From assembly GCA_025602915.1 (NCBI GenBank), contig JAHLJZ010000065.1, forward strand, positions 1 through 64,000: a DNA stretch of 64,000 bases. Direction: 5' to 3'. The position numbers and the translations under genes are program-made. The notes below the pieces were generated by a model. It had not been told where the DNA came from, searched no databases, and saw only the letters and a list, made by a program, of their open reading frames with translations. Origin of the DNA: Paraphysoderma sedebokerense. Its lineage: Eukaryota > Blastocladiomycota > Physodermatomycetes > Physodermatales > Physodermataceae. Below, piece by piece: positions 11,991 through 27,317 of the stretch; position 1 is the stretch's first letter; each line of letters starts with the position of its first letter.

Positions 11991-14084
11991 TTACTCGATT
12001 GGAAGTGGAATCGGACAATTTGCTATAATCTCATCGTCCGTCATTCCACGAAAAAACCAGTCGTCATCTTCTTGCGTTGAGTTCGGTTCGATAAAATCAG
12101 CGAAGGTGAAAGGGTTCAGTTCCACTGGCAGCGCCCATTCACTTGATCTAAAATTCACCCGTCTGCAATCTGGGTCAAAACATTTCTGGTAATACACTCC
12201 TTTCAGTAGATCCACTACATAAAAGATACCGTTTGATTTGTGGTGACGGCCAATTCGATGGCAATAGCGGTAATTTTGAATTGTGTATAGAATAGATTTA
12301 CCTATAATGCAATAAAAGGTTAGATGCTGCAATTAGATTGACAAATTAGCATCAACATACTCTCTGCGAAAAACGACACACTTCTGATATATCCCTCACA
12401 AATTTCGTCCTTGATTCGTGACTTTATGTAATCGTCTATTTTAGGGTACGGCGAATAATTCAGATGATGTGACAATGTAGCAGTAGACTTTGTATTGCTT
12501 GTTCCTTGGAATCCCACTTCTGATTTTGATTGATTCTCCAAATTTAGAATTCGAATTGATGGGCGAAAATCGACGGAGCAAACCTGGTTATAGAGTGAGT
12601 ATCAGTCACTCTACTACATTTTATGTGAACGGGAAGTTACCAATGTTTTCAGAAAAAATTGGTATTCTTCCTCTTGCTTAAACGGAAATTCATTTGAGTG
12701 AGATACATCCAAGATCGAAATATCGGTTGGTGCTATATTCTTTTTGATTTTGCATGAGAGATAGATCCGAAAATTTCGATTCCGTGAGTATACACCTACA
12801 ATCAATCTTGTCAATAATGAGGTACATTCCATTGTATCACAAATCATGCGAACAACCTTCGTCAACGAACAGACCGATTTGACCTTTCTCATTGGTCACA
12901 AAAAGTGTTGTCGTTTCCTGGACATCCTGATTGCGATTGTCTTTGGTTGATAACTCTAATTTATTTCTCAGCTTGTCACATAGCTCGGAAACGAATACAC
13001 CTGAAGGTAAACGAAATTGAAATCAGTATTTCACATTACCCACTTTTTGGTACCAAAAACGAAAAAGTCATACCACAAGATGCATTATCCCGAAACACAG
13101 CATTCTTCAAATGAAAAATCAAGTGTCGGGAAAACTTTTTGTCATTCGTTGAGTCCAGTTCAACGATTTCTTTGGATGTAACGATTATCCCAAATCTTTT
13201 GAGTATTTCCAAACACACAATCTACAAATATCAATACCTTAGTGTGTGAATCTCGGCTGTTGAAACGAAATGGTTCATTTCAAACCTTTTTAAATATCTG
13301 TGTCATCTCGTCCCCGTTTGCGTTAGGATTACATGATTTGAGAAACTCTAGATCAAAATACAATCTGCACGGAGACCCTTCATTTGAAACACAAGAAAAC
13401 CATGAATGCTAAAATGTATATGAAACCAATAAAGCAACTCTCACAGTACCTTCTTGAATGACCTCATAAAAATGTCGTTCGTGTTTAGGATACTGACTAT
13501 ATCGTTCCCAAAATGTTGAGTAAGTGGTTACCAAGAATTTTCTTTTTCCGGGGTTACCAGGATCATGTTCGAAACTGAATACATGAGCACCGAATGGTAC
13601 AGTTTTTGCGAATTCAAAGGCTTGTGATTGTGTGGGGAATATTTTCCAGATTTGAAAAGAATCAGAGGAGGATAATGATGCGATACGGGATCGAATATCG
13701 GAGATTTTTTTAAGCCAGAGTACTGTATGTCGCTTTGTTGTTTCACTATATGAGAGTAGATTGGGTTACGATTTCTCGTCTATAGCTAGGGTTTCCCGAT
13801 TTCCGAGTCCAATGTATGTCAACAGAGAATACTCACCTGATGCTGTTGGAAGCTATGTCTGTTGCAGGCCTGGAATAGAATCTCGATGCGGGTACTTTGA
13901 CTAGAGTCGGTCTGGTGGTTTCTACGACGATTGAGTTGTCGTCATTGTTCTCGTCTGCATCATCCTCTCTAGGCCTTTTGACAACGGTACCATCGTCGGG
14001 TGATTCGTCCGTCGAAGCCCTTTTTTGGGTTGATATGTCTGGGACATCTCGATCAATATCACAGTTTTCTGTTGCGGTCAACAT
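11991..14084 (-). CDS. PrimPol: DNA-directed primase/polymerase
   Basis: Exons: 14084..13837, 13745..13450, 13377..13286, 13221..13074, 13000..12857, 12795..12641, 12583..12361, 12301..11991 (538 aa; human PrimPol is 560). This archaeo-eukaryotic primase re-primes DNA ahead of stalled forks in nucleus and mitochondria. Motif I is YFDLEF (the two metal ligands Asp and Glu). Motif II is KFSRHLIF (SxH). Motif III lies in LFVDEGVYSRNRNFRIY. The C-terminal zinc-binding module is intact: YRYCHRIGRHHKS, then VYYQKCFDPDC (Cys-His-Cys-Cys). The C-terminus is acidic (EDDDWFF) as in the RPA-binding tail of the family. An N-terminal Asp/Glu/Thr-rich stretch of about 80 residues precedes the catalytic part. 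The start is the first in-frame ATG of exon 1; an upstream leader exon cannot be excluded. Confidence 0.95.
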
Positions 14085-14477
14085 CGTGCATATATGTAAG
14101 ATAAGAATGAGAATCACTTTCAGTACGCAAAGAATACAGGGACTAGTCGATGAATATCATCAGCACTCCGAGTGTGTTTTGATTCCAAGTTTTCGCGCGT
14201 TCAGCAACAAGCAACAATGCGAGAATCTCATTTTGTTTAAAGTTCGCTTCAAATAAAATAATATTTTAAATCATTTCCAAGCACCAGACAAAAGAACCAT
14301 CACACAATACATATGCTAACTGAAGAAACATTAAAATTAACTAACTTTTGACAAAAAAGTAAAATTGTCAAATAATACTACATCGGTAAATAATTATCAC
14401 AAATAGTTCTCGTCTACGTATGACACTGACACTTAAAAAAAAAGGGAACCTCTTCGCAGCCAGTAGCTTCAACGCTT
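14085..14477. other. Short AT-rich spacer between PrimPol and ABCC genes
   Basis: This holds the PrimPol promoter (start at 14084, transcribed leftwards) and the 3' end of the ABC transporter is to its right; no gene seen. The part from 14250 to 14450 is strongly AT-rich. Confidence 0.4.
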
Positions 14478-19681
<5,204 letters not shown>

Positions 19682-19786
19682 GATTGACACTGATGTTGGA
19701 AACAAAGGAAAAGAAAGGCAGGTTAATAAGACGGACTTTTTATGAAAAGAGATAATGTCATGGAAGGTAAGTAGTAGACGATGACA

Positions 19787-20079
19787 TCAGGGACGGCGAA
19801 TCTCAGTGTGCACTGCTAAACGTTTCCATCCTTCTGATAACTTGTTGACGGTGTATTTCTGCAATCAGGGACGAGCAACGGCTTTGTATAAGCAGCCATT
19901 CCCACCAGCCTCCACTGGTTCAAGATGCCCCGGTAGTCTACTAACGCCTTTGTGCCGAAGTCGTCGTCATCGACACCTTTTCCATCCAATTTACGTCGTT
20001 CAATTGCTCCAGACTGGCTGTCTCCATGCACATTCAAACTCTTTTGAACTAAACAGACAAGCAAAGGGATTGGGGGCAT
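19787..20079 (-). CDS. Possible small protein, 81 aa, two exons
   Basis: Exons 20079..19906 and 19858..19787 join in frame. A hydrophobic start (MPPIPLLVCLVQ) leads into a charged middle (GKGVDDDDFGTKALVDYRG), then a tail ending EGWKRLAVHTEIRRP. The tail reads like real protein. It lies about 105 bases upstream of the ABCC start on the same strand. A strong GTAAGT donor at about 20091-20096 suggests an additional leader exon further upstream within the pyrimidine-rich strand, in which case the ATG used here might be wrong. No family recognised. It could instead be part of the ABCC 5' region. Confidence 0.35.
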
Positions 20080-20146
20080 AACAAGTGCAATCACTTACAC
20101 TATTGGGGAGGGCCCAAGGATGGGACTGAGAAGAAGGCTCCTTTTC

Positions 20147-20270
20147 GGGGGAGAGGGGGGGGAGAGTGTAGGAGTTGTGTGAGAGGGAGGGTGGGGGAAG
20201 CGAGAGAGTGTGAGAGAGCGGTGGACGGAGGAGGGGAGGAAAGGGAGGGAGGGAAGAGGAGCGAGATAAA
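20147..20270 (+). repeat. Purine-rich tract
   Basis: The top strand is almost all G and A for about 120 bases, with several runs of three or more G. It lies just upstream of the small minus-strand gene and the ABCC gene, so on the transcribed side it is a pyrimidine-rich leader or promoter. Such tracts can form triplex or G-quadruplex DNA. Confidence 0.6.
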
Positions 20271-20420
20271 ATTCAAAGTGCGTTGCTAGGGAAAACAAGA
20301 AACAAACAAAAATGACGCCAGACGCCCTTCTGGCCGCACAAAGACGCGTTCATTGTCCGATCGATCTGATTGGCTGCCCTCTTCTATTGTTTCTATTTTA
20401 AGAACAGCCCGATTGTCCGA

Positions 20421-20502
20421 GTGAACAATCAACAGCCAGTGAACTCAGTGAACAGAACGGACTGCCTGTGAACCAACAGTGAACCCAGTGAACACGGTGA
20501 AC
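20421..20502 (+). repeat. Cluster of seven GTGAAC motifs
   Basis: GTGAAC starts at 20421, 20439, 20448, 20468, 20479, 20488 and 20497. Four of the six spacings are 9 or 18 bases, and the fuller unit is CAGTGAAC. This could be a degenerate 9-bp minisatellite or a multi-site regulator-binding array. Confidence 0.75.
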
Positions 20503-21385
20503 AATTGGGCCATTCCCTTTCAGTCCTATTCACTCCCATTCAATCGATTCCCTCCATTCCCTCTCTGACGCCATTCCCCTTCTCTCCAGCAACTCTAGTC
20601 CACCCGTTGCCATGGCGACGCTCCCTCCTCAGCGGTCCCACTTCCAAGTGGATCAACCTGGCTAGCACTCCCTCTTGAAACAACCTTCGCTATATGCATA
20701 ACAATGCCAGGGGCTGTCTCGCTGCTGTCTCGTCCCATTCTTCCTCAGTCGCACTGTGACCCTCGCTGACCACCGTGCATCCCCCCCTAATCCACTCTCT
20801 TGCAAATTAAATGCCTGCAGCTTAAATGTATTCCTCTTGATCCATCCTCATATCTGCATCCATTGGACGAGGATCTAAGAGGACCTATGAGGATCTATGG
20901 GCATCTATGAGGTCCCTTTTCGTCACTTGATCTGATTTGCAACCTCAGAATTCTGTACTGCAGTCTATCTGATGCCCACTGATTGCCATCTCTGTTCATC
21001 ATCATCTTGCAAACTTGCGTGGGACCGTCAGCAACCTTCCGAACTTCCCGACCCCTCTCTGATCCCTTGTTGGCTGATCCCTTTCTTGCTCAATGTATAA
21101 CCCAACTTTGCAATGAATCTATAAAAAAGCAACGAATAAACCATCTTAGCACAGTCATAAATTTAGTATCCAATCAAAGCAAATGTCCAAATAAACTTAA
21201 ATTTAGATTCTGCACAATAGCTTTTCACTTTTTCCCTGCCATTTGACGCCTTTTGTCAAACGTTTTCCACCTTTCAAGGGGCTCACTGGAAATCTGCAAT
21301 CGTGCCATCGCCGATTCTGGCCCTCTGTAGTACTCTTTCAATCCATCTTTCCAATCCATCTTTCTCATCGATTAGAATCAGATTG

Positions 21386-21427
21386 ACAATGTCAGATAAA
21401 TAAAAATTTATTTGTAACTGACATTGT
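21386..21427. repeat. Inverted repeat (hairpin)
   Basis: ACAATGTCAG at 21386-21395 is answered by its exact reverse complement at 21418-21427. The inner flanks AAATAAA and TTTATTT also pair imperfectly around an AT-rich loop. It is not next to any gene end, so a terminator role is doubtful. Confidence 0.65.
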
Positions 21428-22479
21428 TACATGATCCATCATCTTTATACCACAAACAATTTCCAAATAAAAACTATTTTTAGACCTCAAATGCCGTCAA
21501 CAAGTCAACAGGAAAATTCGTATAATTCAATATTCAATAATTCATTCTTAGCCGTCATTTTGGCTTTTGGTTGATTTACAACACAGTCTATACTTGACGA
21601 GTACGACTCGGAACTCGACACGAGTAACCACCCAGACAGGACTGTGTAGGTTAGATGTACCTTGACGATTTATAAAGAAAGTACGCTGATTGTATAAATT
21701 AAATCAGAACGATGTAAAGTTCAGCATGACGTGTTGAGTATACTATGATGATCAATAAAAGTACAAGTCGGTGTATAATTACTGGCAATGTAGACAAAAG
21801 AAACAGTTTTTATTGAATAAAAGTACAATCAAGTACAAGAATCAAAAGTATCGGCAGAACTTGTTTGCTGGAACTTTAGGTTTAGACTCACAGTTATTTT
21901 TGTAGAACTATGGTCTTTGGAAGTTTAAACTAAAGGCTAAAATTGAATAAGTAGGTAAAAAAAACAACAACAAAAATAAATGTAGTGCATGATTTGCATA
22001 AGACCTGCATTAAATCAAAGGCTTTATATATACGAAAAGGGTGGTCAAATATTTAATTGAACAGCCGCCAAGGTCATGATCACGATAAGTCTGAATTCAG
22101 TTGCGGGTGGTTCCATGCATATTTGACAATTACTCTAAAGATGACTCAATAGAAAGAGATTGAGCCAGGACTGGACAATGTTCTGCTTTCCTTCCAATCA
22201 TAGCGATTGATGGCGTGTTGACAAGAGTTGGAAAGACTGACACGACAAAGTATTGCTTGAATGCGTCTTTACAGGGCTAAAACATCTCCATCGTATTCGT
22301 AAAAAGGTAGGCCAGCTTAAAACAATGGAATATACCATCAGATAGGTTTATTTTACTTATCCAACGAGGAACCGATATATTCAAATGAGTAATTTCGGTG
22401 ACTGGGTTTATGTAACAAACATCGTTGAGGGTTTTGATATAATGTACAGTTTGTGCTTGATCGCGTTGACAAGTTACGT

Positions 22480-23227
22480 TCAATAATTGTAGTGATCTTT
22501 TGAGAAACTAGGATCTTGAAGGAATGGACCCTATTACAACGGAATACATTAGAGTAAATTAGAAATGGGTTGAGATGAATGGTAGGAGCCAAAGTGAGTA
22601 GTCAACAATAGCACTTACCATGACTTTGGATCCGGTTTGTATCAGTGGATGACCCGCAACTCTAAGACATGAAAGGAAATTAAACATTCAGTAAGAAGAA
22701 AATGAGGCATCGACAAAACCAAAGGATGGGCCAAAGTCCAAGGGTCAAGTCAAACATACATAATCAGAAACCGTTCCAATCCCTTTCTTCGTTCTTCAAT
22801 CACATCATCGGCAAACCGATTAGTAAAGATTTTCCCCGGCAGAGACGGTATATTCACATTCAAACATTCTCTCTCTAGGTACGACTTGAACCATTCAAAG
22901 TCACTATACCGTCTTCGAACGACACTTTGTTTGAGTTTGAAGCAAGGGATGTTTGTCTTGGGTTGCGGTGAAAGATGTGAGTCAAAGGCACAGGAAAAAG
23001 AGAGATTACAAGTATCTATCGCAATGTACCTTGACAGCAATTTCATAATCAGTGTACATTTTGCGCCCAAAGCCGTGGGTTTGGGGGTTCTTGACTTCTA
23101 TTTCCAGGAAATTCTCTGGCTGGGCGTACAAGTCTTCGTTACTCTGTTGTCTGTACTCGACTTTGGCTTCGGTGAAGGACCTGTTTGTGGTGGGAGGGAC
23201 ATGTTCGAGGAATGAGAAGCTGCTCAT
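22480..23227 (-). CDS. Sorting nexin 3 (Grd19-like)
   Basis: Exons: 23227..23030, 22956..22760, 22661..22619, 22530..22480 (162 aa, the same length as human SNX3). It binds PI3P on early endosomes and helps retromer recycle cargo. The protein is almost entirely a PX domain: [14 protein letters not shown] opens it, [10 protein letters not shown] carries the phosphoinositide-binding Arg, then IPSLPGKIF and [11 protein letters not shown] follow. The C-terminus AGHPLIQTG leads to FLQDPSF as in the family. It shares a short promoter with the proteasome gene on the other strand. Confidence 0.95.
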
Positions 23228-23318
23228 GATGAATAGACTCTCCGAATGAGAAAAAGATTCAATGTCGATGGCAATTCCAACTCTGCAAGAGGAACGAAAG
23301 TGGACATCAGCCACTGTG

Positions 23319-23357
23319 CACGTGACCCTTTCTTCGAAATCTGAATAAAATCACGTG
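23319..23357. promoter_or_regulatory. Two CACGTG E-boxes in the SNX3 / proteasome beta-3 shared promoter
   Basis: Palindromic CACGTG words lie at 23319-23324 and 23352-23357, within the 279 bases separating the two divergent start codons. CACGTG is the classic bHLH (Cbf1/Pho4-type) site. Binding is an inference. Confidence 0.4.
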
Positions 23358-23506
23358 TATATCACATGCCCTCCTCTCCACGGGTTTACGTATGCAGTGC
23401 CGACGCACAAGGGAATTGCCATCTCTCATCATTCAATCGATATCAACGATAAATCTCCCTTCGATATATACATTCTTTCATTCTGTCTGATTAAAATTCA
23501 CTCATC

Positions 23507-24748
23507 ATGGTAGGCTATCTCGGACTTTCTTTTTTGGCTTCAAAATTGCCTTTCTCTTGTCGAATCGTTTCGGCTGACAACCCTACTCTCCCGTGATTTC
23601 TCTCTTTCTTACCAACTAATTCTAAATAGTCTATAATGCAATATAACGGCGGCGCCGTCGTCGCAATGGTCGGTAAAAACTGCGTTGCCATTGCCGCTGA
23701 CAGACGATTCGGTGTCCAGGCCTTGACTTTGTCTTGCGACTTTCAAAAGACCTTTAACGTCCACGACAAGTTATATTATGGGCTGCCGGGATTGGCCACT
23801 GATGTACAGACTTTGTATGTTGCTGACGTTTTTCTGTTGTACTCTAACGAGATGGTGTTCTCTGGAGGAAAAGAATCGTTATCTCTTCATTAAAACGCGA
23901 GAAATCCGACGTTATTTTGTTGTTGTACTCAAGATTGGGGCCCGACTTGGTTATTGTGAACGATCCGAGTCCATCGAAAGGAACAATGTCAGCTAATCAG
24001 ATTGTTTCCATTATTTTATATATCAGAAACGAACGTTTCCGATTTAAAACAAACATGTATAAACTGCGAGAAGAACGAAATATTGAACCCAAGACGTTTG
24101 CCCACCTCGTTTCCTCAACACTCTACGAGAAACGGTATGACAACTTGTCACCCTTAATACATTTTTTCAGAAGGTAGCCAACTAGGAAACTTATAGATTC
24201 GGACCCTATTTTGTTGAGCCTGTGGTCGCCGGCTTGGACAAGAAAAACGAACCATTTATTTGTTCAATGGACTTGATCGGTTGTATCAACTTTGCAAAAG
24301 ATTTCGTTGTGAGCGGCACGTCCGCTCCAAATTTGTACGGAATGTGTGAAAGTTTATGGGAACCTAATTTGGTAAAGCTCTAATTCAGCGATGGATAATA
24401 TGATGGGTGCTTCCTGGTATGCTGACATTGGCATGTCGAAATGTAGGAACCGGAAGATTTATTTGAAACGATATCACAGGCTTTGTTGAACGCCGTGGAT
24501 CGAGACGCATTATCGGGTTGGGGTGCTGTGGTTCATGTCATGTATGTATATTCTCTAATGGTACCACTACCACTGTTATCGCGAACAGCTAAGTTAACCA
24601 TTGGGTTTTGAATTCAGAACTCCGGACAAAGTGATTACTAGAACACTAAAGGGCCGTATGGTAAGAATATGCGCTGATGAAGCCAGGAATCTATACCTAT
24701 GTGGTTTGACTGACTCTATTTATTTCTCTTTGGCGAATGTAGGATTAA
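23507..24748 (+). CDS. 20S proteasome beta-3 subunit (Pup3/PSMB3)
   Basis: Exons: 23507..23509, 23630..23814, 24027..24134, 24197..24371, 24447..24541, 24618..24660, 24743..24748 (204 aa; human 205). It is a non-catalytic subunit of the core particle ring; as expected there is no Thr-1 propeptide site. The body reads [18 protein letters not shown], then [32 protein letters not shown] and [20 protein letters not shown], ending TLKGRMD. The coding part of the first exon is the ATG alone, and the last coding exon is GAT plus the stop TAA. Both fit the conserved termini MSIM and RMD. Confidence 0.95.
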
Positions 24749-24998
24749 ACGGTTTCGTAAACTTAGCCATCAAATTGATGAGTGTATTTCCAGAGACAAG
24801 TTACCTATGAAATCATATGGTTTAAACAATATTGTGTGATGATGAAAATAAATTGGCAAGCCAATAATGTACGATTATATAACAGACGCTTGCATAAGAG
24901 TCACTTTTTCGCAATGACTCATCTTTAACTTGCGTCGATAAATTCAATTTCCCGTAGTCGCGCCTTTTTCTCCAGTTCAAGCAGTAATTTGTAAAAAC

Positions 24999-27100
24999 AT
25001 GGAATTTCAATTCCAACAAGATCTGTCGCTGTTTATTTCTCAGGTACATTCAGGCCGTATTCTGACCTCGCTCCACATTTACGATTTCGATTCCACACTC
25101 TACAGGTCACCGCAACCTTGTCGGTCTTTGTGGGATAGAAAGTTGTGCGGTTCGCTCATAAGCGACCTCGGCTGGTTTTGCGATCACAGAACTATCTCGT
25201 TGTGCACATGGAAGGACAGAGCGACAGGATTTGTTGATACTGTTGTATGTTGGTTCAAAATATCATAATATTTTGCTCAGTCTATTTGTCAAACAGTAAC
25301 TGTAATTTGTTCACTCCAATAACAATGCCGTTTTTAATTCTGTAGCTCGAATCAGTTCAAACGTCGATTAACTCTCCAAATAAATCAACGCTGACAGTTT
25401 TATTAACCGGTCGACGTCGAGATATCTTTCATTCACACCTTATTTCACTCTTCACCAAACACGACTTGAAATTTGATTTGGTCATTTGCAAGGAACCTTC
25501 CCCTACCGCCCATTCATCATCGTCTAAAAACCGTAATCATCGAAAATACGAAACACCTAAAACATTGAGTACTTTTGATTTCAAATGCCTCGTTATCAAC
25601 ACTCTTGTCTCGTCTTTCCCGACGTTACAGACTGTATCTATTTTTGAAGATCGAATCAAACATTGTGTTGGCTTTATCGACTTGTTGAGTGGACTGAAAA
25701 ACAAAAGGAAATTGAAGGAATTTAAAGTCATTTTCGTAAATGATGGAGATGATTGGGATTATAGTGGAATCAGCTCACGGAGAGATGTGACGTCAGACAA
25801 TCATCATCTAGAAAAAGACAGAGATAGACAAGGGAACGAAAATGAGGACAATGATGACAAGAGTGACAGTGGTGTTGACTGGGAAGACGAATACGACTTT
25901 CGCAGGGATGGTCTCGACATCAATGTTGAAAAGGAAATCGTATTTTCATTAGTCGAATCTTACAATGGTCAGGGCCCGATTTCGTCATCTGAGTCGCTGT
26001 CAGAAATTCAGAATCCCGGTGACATTGAATCCTCTATTGATACAACTACAACTATTCAGAGTTACCCAGAAAATCAGGGACAGCAACGGCGAAGAGTCGA
26101 CATAGTGTCAGCCAACACCACAGACCTGCAATTTTCCAAATCGACTGTGCAATTTTTATCAAGTATTTTTCACCCAGAGACTACCAAATTATATCAACAA
26201 TCAAATCTCAAAATACCGGATAACATGTCCATCATTCCCTCCCCCTTTGTAAATTTACTCATGCAAGAACACGGCACCATTTCTCTCTCTGATCTTCGCG
26301 AGACGATCACGCCGCCATCCTCCACCAATTTGTCTTCCTCCGTTCAAGTGACTCCGGTACAAACTCATTCACCACAATCTCTTCAAATTCTCCAAACTGT
26401 AGTCTCACCGACCATTCAATCTGGCGATTTCATAATTCTAGAAGCAAAGTCCATCAACGTCAATCACATCGGTATAAAATTAACTGCCCAAATTATCGGT
26501 TGGGCTCCACAACATAATATATACACCATCAATATAATCCAACCCCTACAAAATGAAATTGTCTCCATTCTAAATCGAAACACAACCACCCCGGAACCAC
26601 ATTTACTCGATGAACTAAATCATCTGATTCAAACAACAATGAAAGATTTAAGTTCTAATTCGGAATCATTCTACCCGATTTCAGCATCTGAATCTTCTAC
26701 CCCATCTACCACCGTCACCGCTACTTCAATTCCAAGATCGCCCATAGATCTCACCATATCCATTCCTCTCTTCCACAATGCGATTTCAGTGAGACCGTTC
26801 TCACATTACAATCGATTCCCGGTCAATGTTTATCAAGTCCCCCCGATTCCTTTCGTTGCAAAAATAACGGACCGTGAACTCGCAACAATTTATGAACCGC
26901 CGTTACCGCCGAAACCAAAATTGATTAATATTGGTTCTATTATTTTGAATTATTTTCCTAATTTAATTGGCCGCGGTAAGGAAATCGGACAGATGGTTAG
27001 AAAAGTGAAATTGTGGATGGAAGAACAAGGACTCAGTTTAGAAGACGATCCAGAAAGGAGGGTAATAGTGGAGGAATGTGTTAAAGGATTAGACCAGTAA
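24999..27100 (+). CDS. Swiss Army Knife RNA repair-like HAD-domain protein
   Basis: Exons 24999..25244 and 25346..27100 (666 aa). Residues about 20-230 match the fungal SAK-type HAD family. HAD motif I is HIYDFDSTLYRSP (the two catalytic Asp). LTVLLTGRRRDIF is motif II. TVSIFEDRIKHCVGFIDLL is the late acidic motif. The rest has an acidic low-complexity stretch (about 270-300), Ser/Thr-rich linkers, and a C-terminal domain (about 420-660) starting near SGDFIILEAKSINVNHIGIK that I do not recognise. These proteins are predicted to act in RNA repair, mainly from domain fusions in other lineages. The start is the first ATG in the open frame. Confidence 0.85.
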
Positions 27101-27317
27101 AGTGAGGATATCATATAGTCTTGGGCTAATTTGGATTGTAACAAAACTTTGTCGACGAAATTTGCACAACTGTATATAATTATCTATACCCAGTTATAAT
27201 ACAAATCAGTTCCGCTCGCTGAAATTTTCTGTGAACGGAAAGGATAAGATTACAATGTATGAAACAACAATGCCATCTGTGTTACATTTTTAATTCAGAA
27301 ATAGTGGTATTTAAATT

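Larger units (their letters stand above)
20080..22479. other. Long gene-poor intergenic region
   Basis: About 2.4 kb without a supported gene. In order it holds a purine-rich tract (20147-20270), a CCAAT box on the minus strand at 20369-20373, a GTGAAC repeat cluster (20421-20502), short echoes such as GAGGATCTA at about 20868 and 20899 and CAATCCATCTTTC at about 21339 and 21353, a hairpin (21386-21427), and then about 800 bases of AT-rich sequence. ATG-less open frames here look random. Confidence 0.45.

Noticed and set aside
13897-14256. 119-codon plus-strand frame
   Set aside because: It is the antisense shadow of the first PrimPol exon.
20983-21246. 87-codon plus-strand frame in the long intergenic region
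   Set aside because: No ATG at its start, biased composition, and no matching features.
20080-22479. Possible transposon or retroelement in the gene-poor region
   Set aside because: No transposase or reverse transcriptase frame, no long terminal repeats and no target-site duplications are visible; the inverted repeat is only 10 bases.
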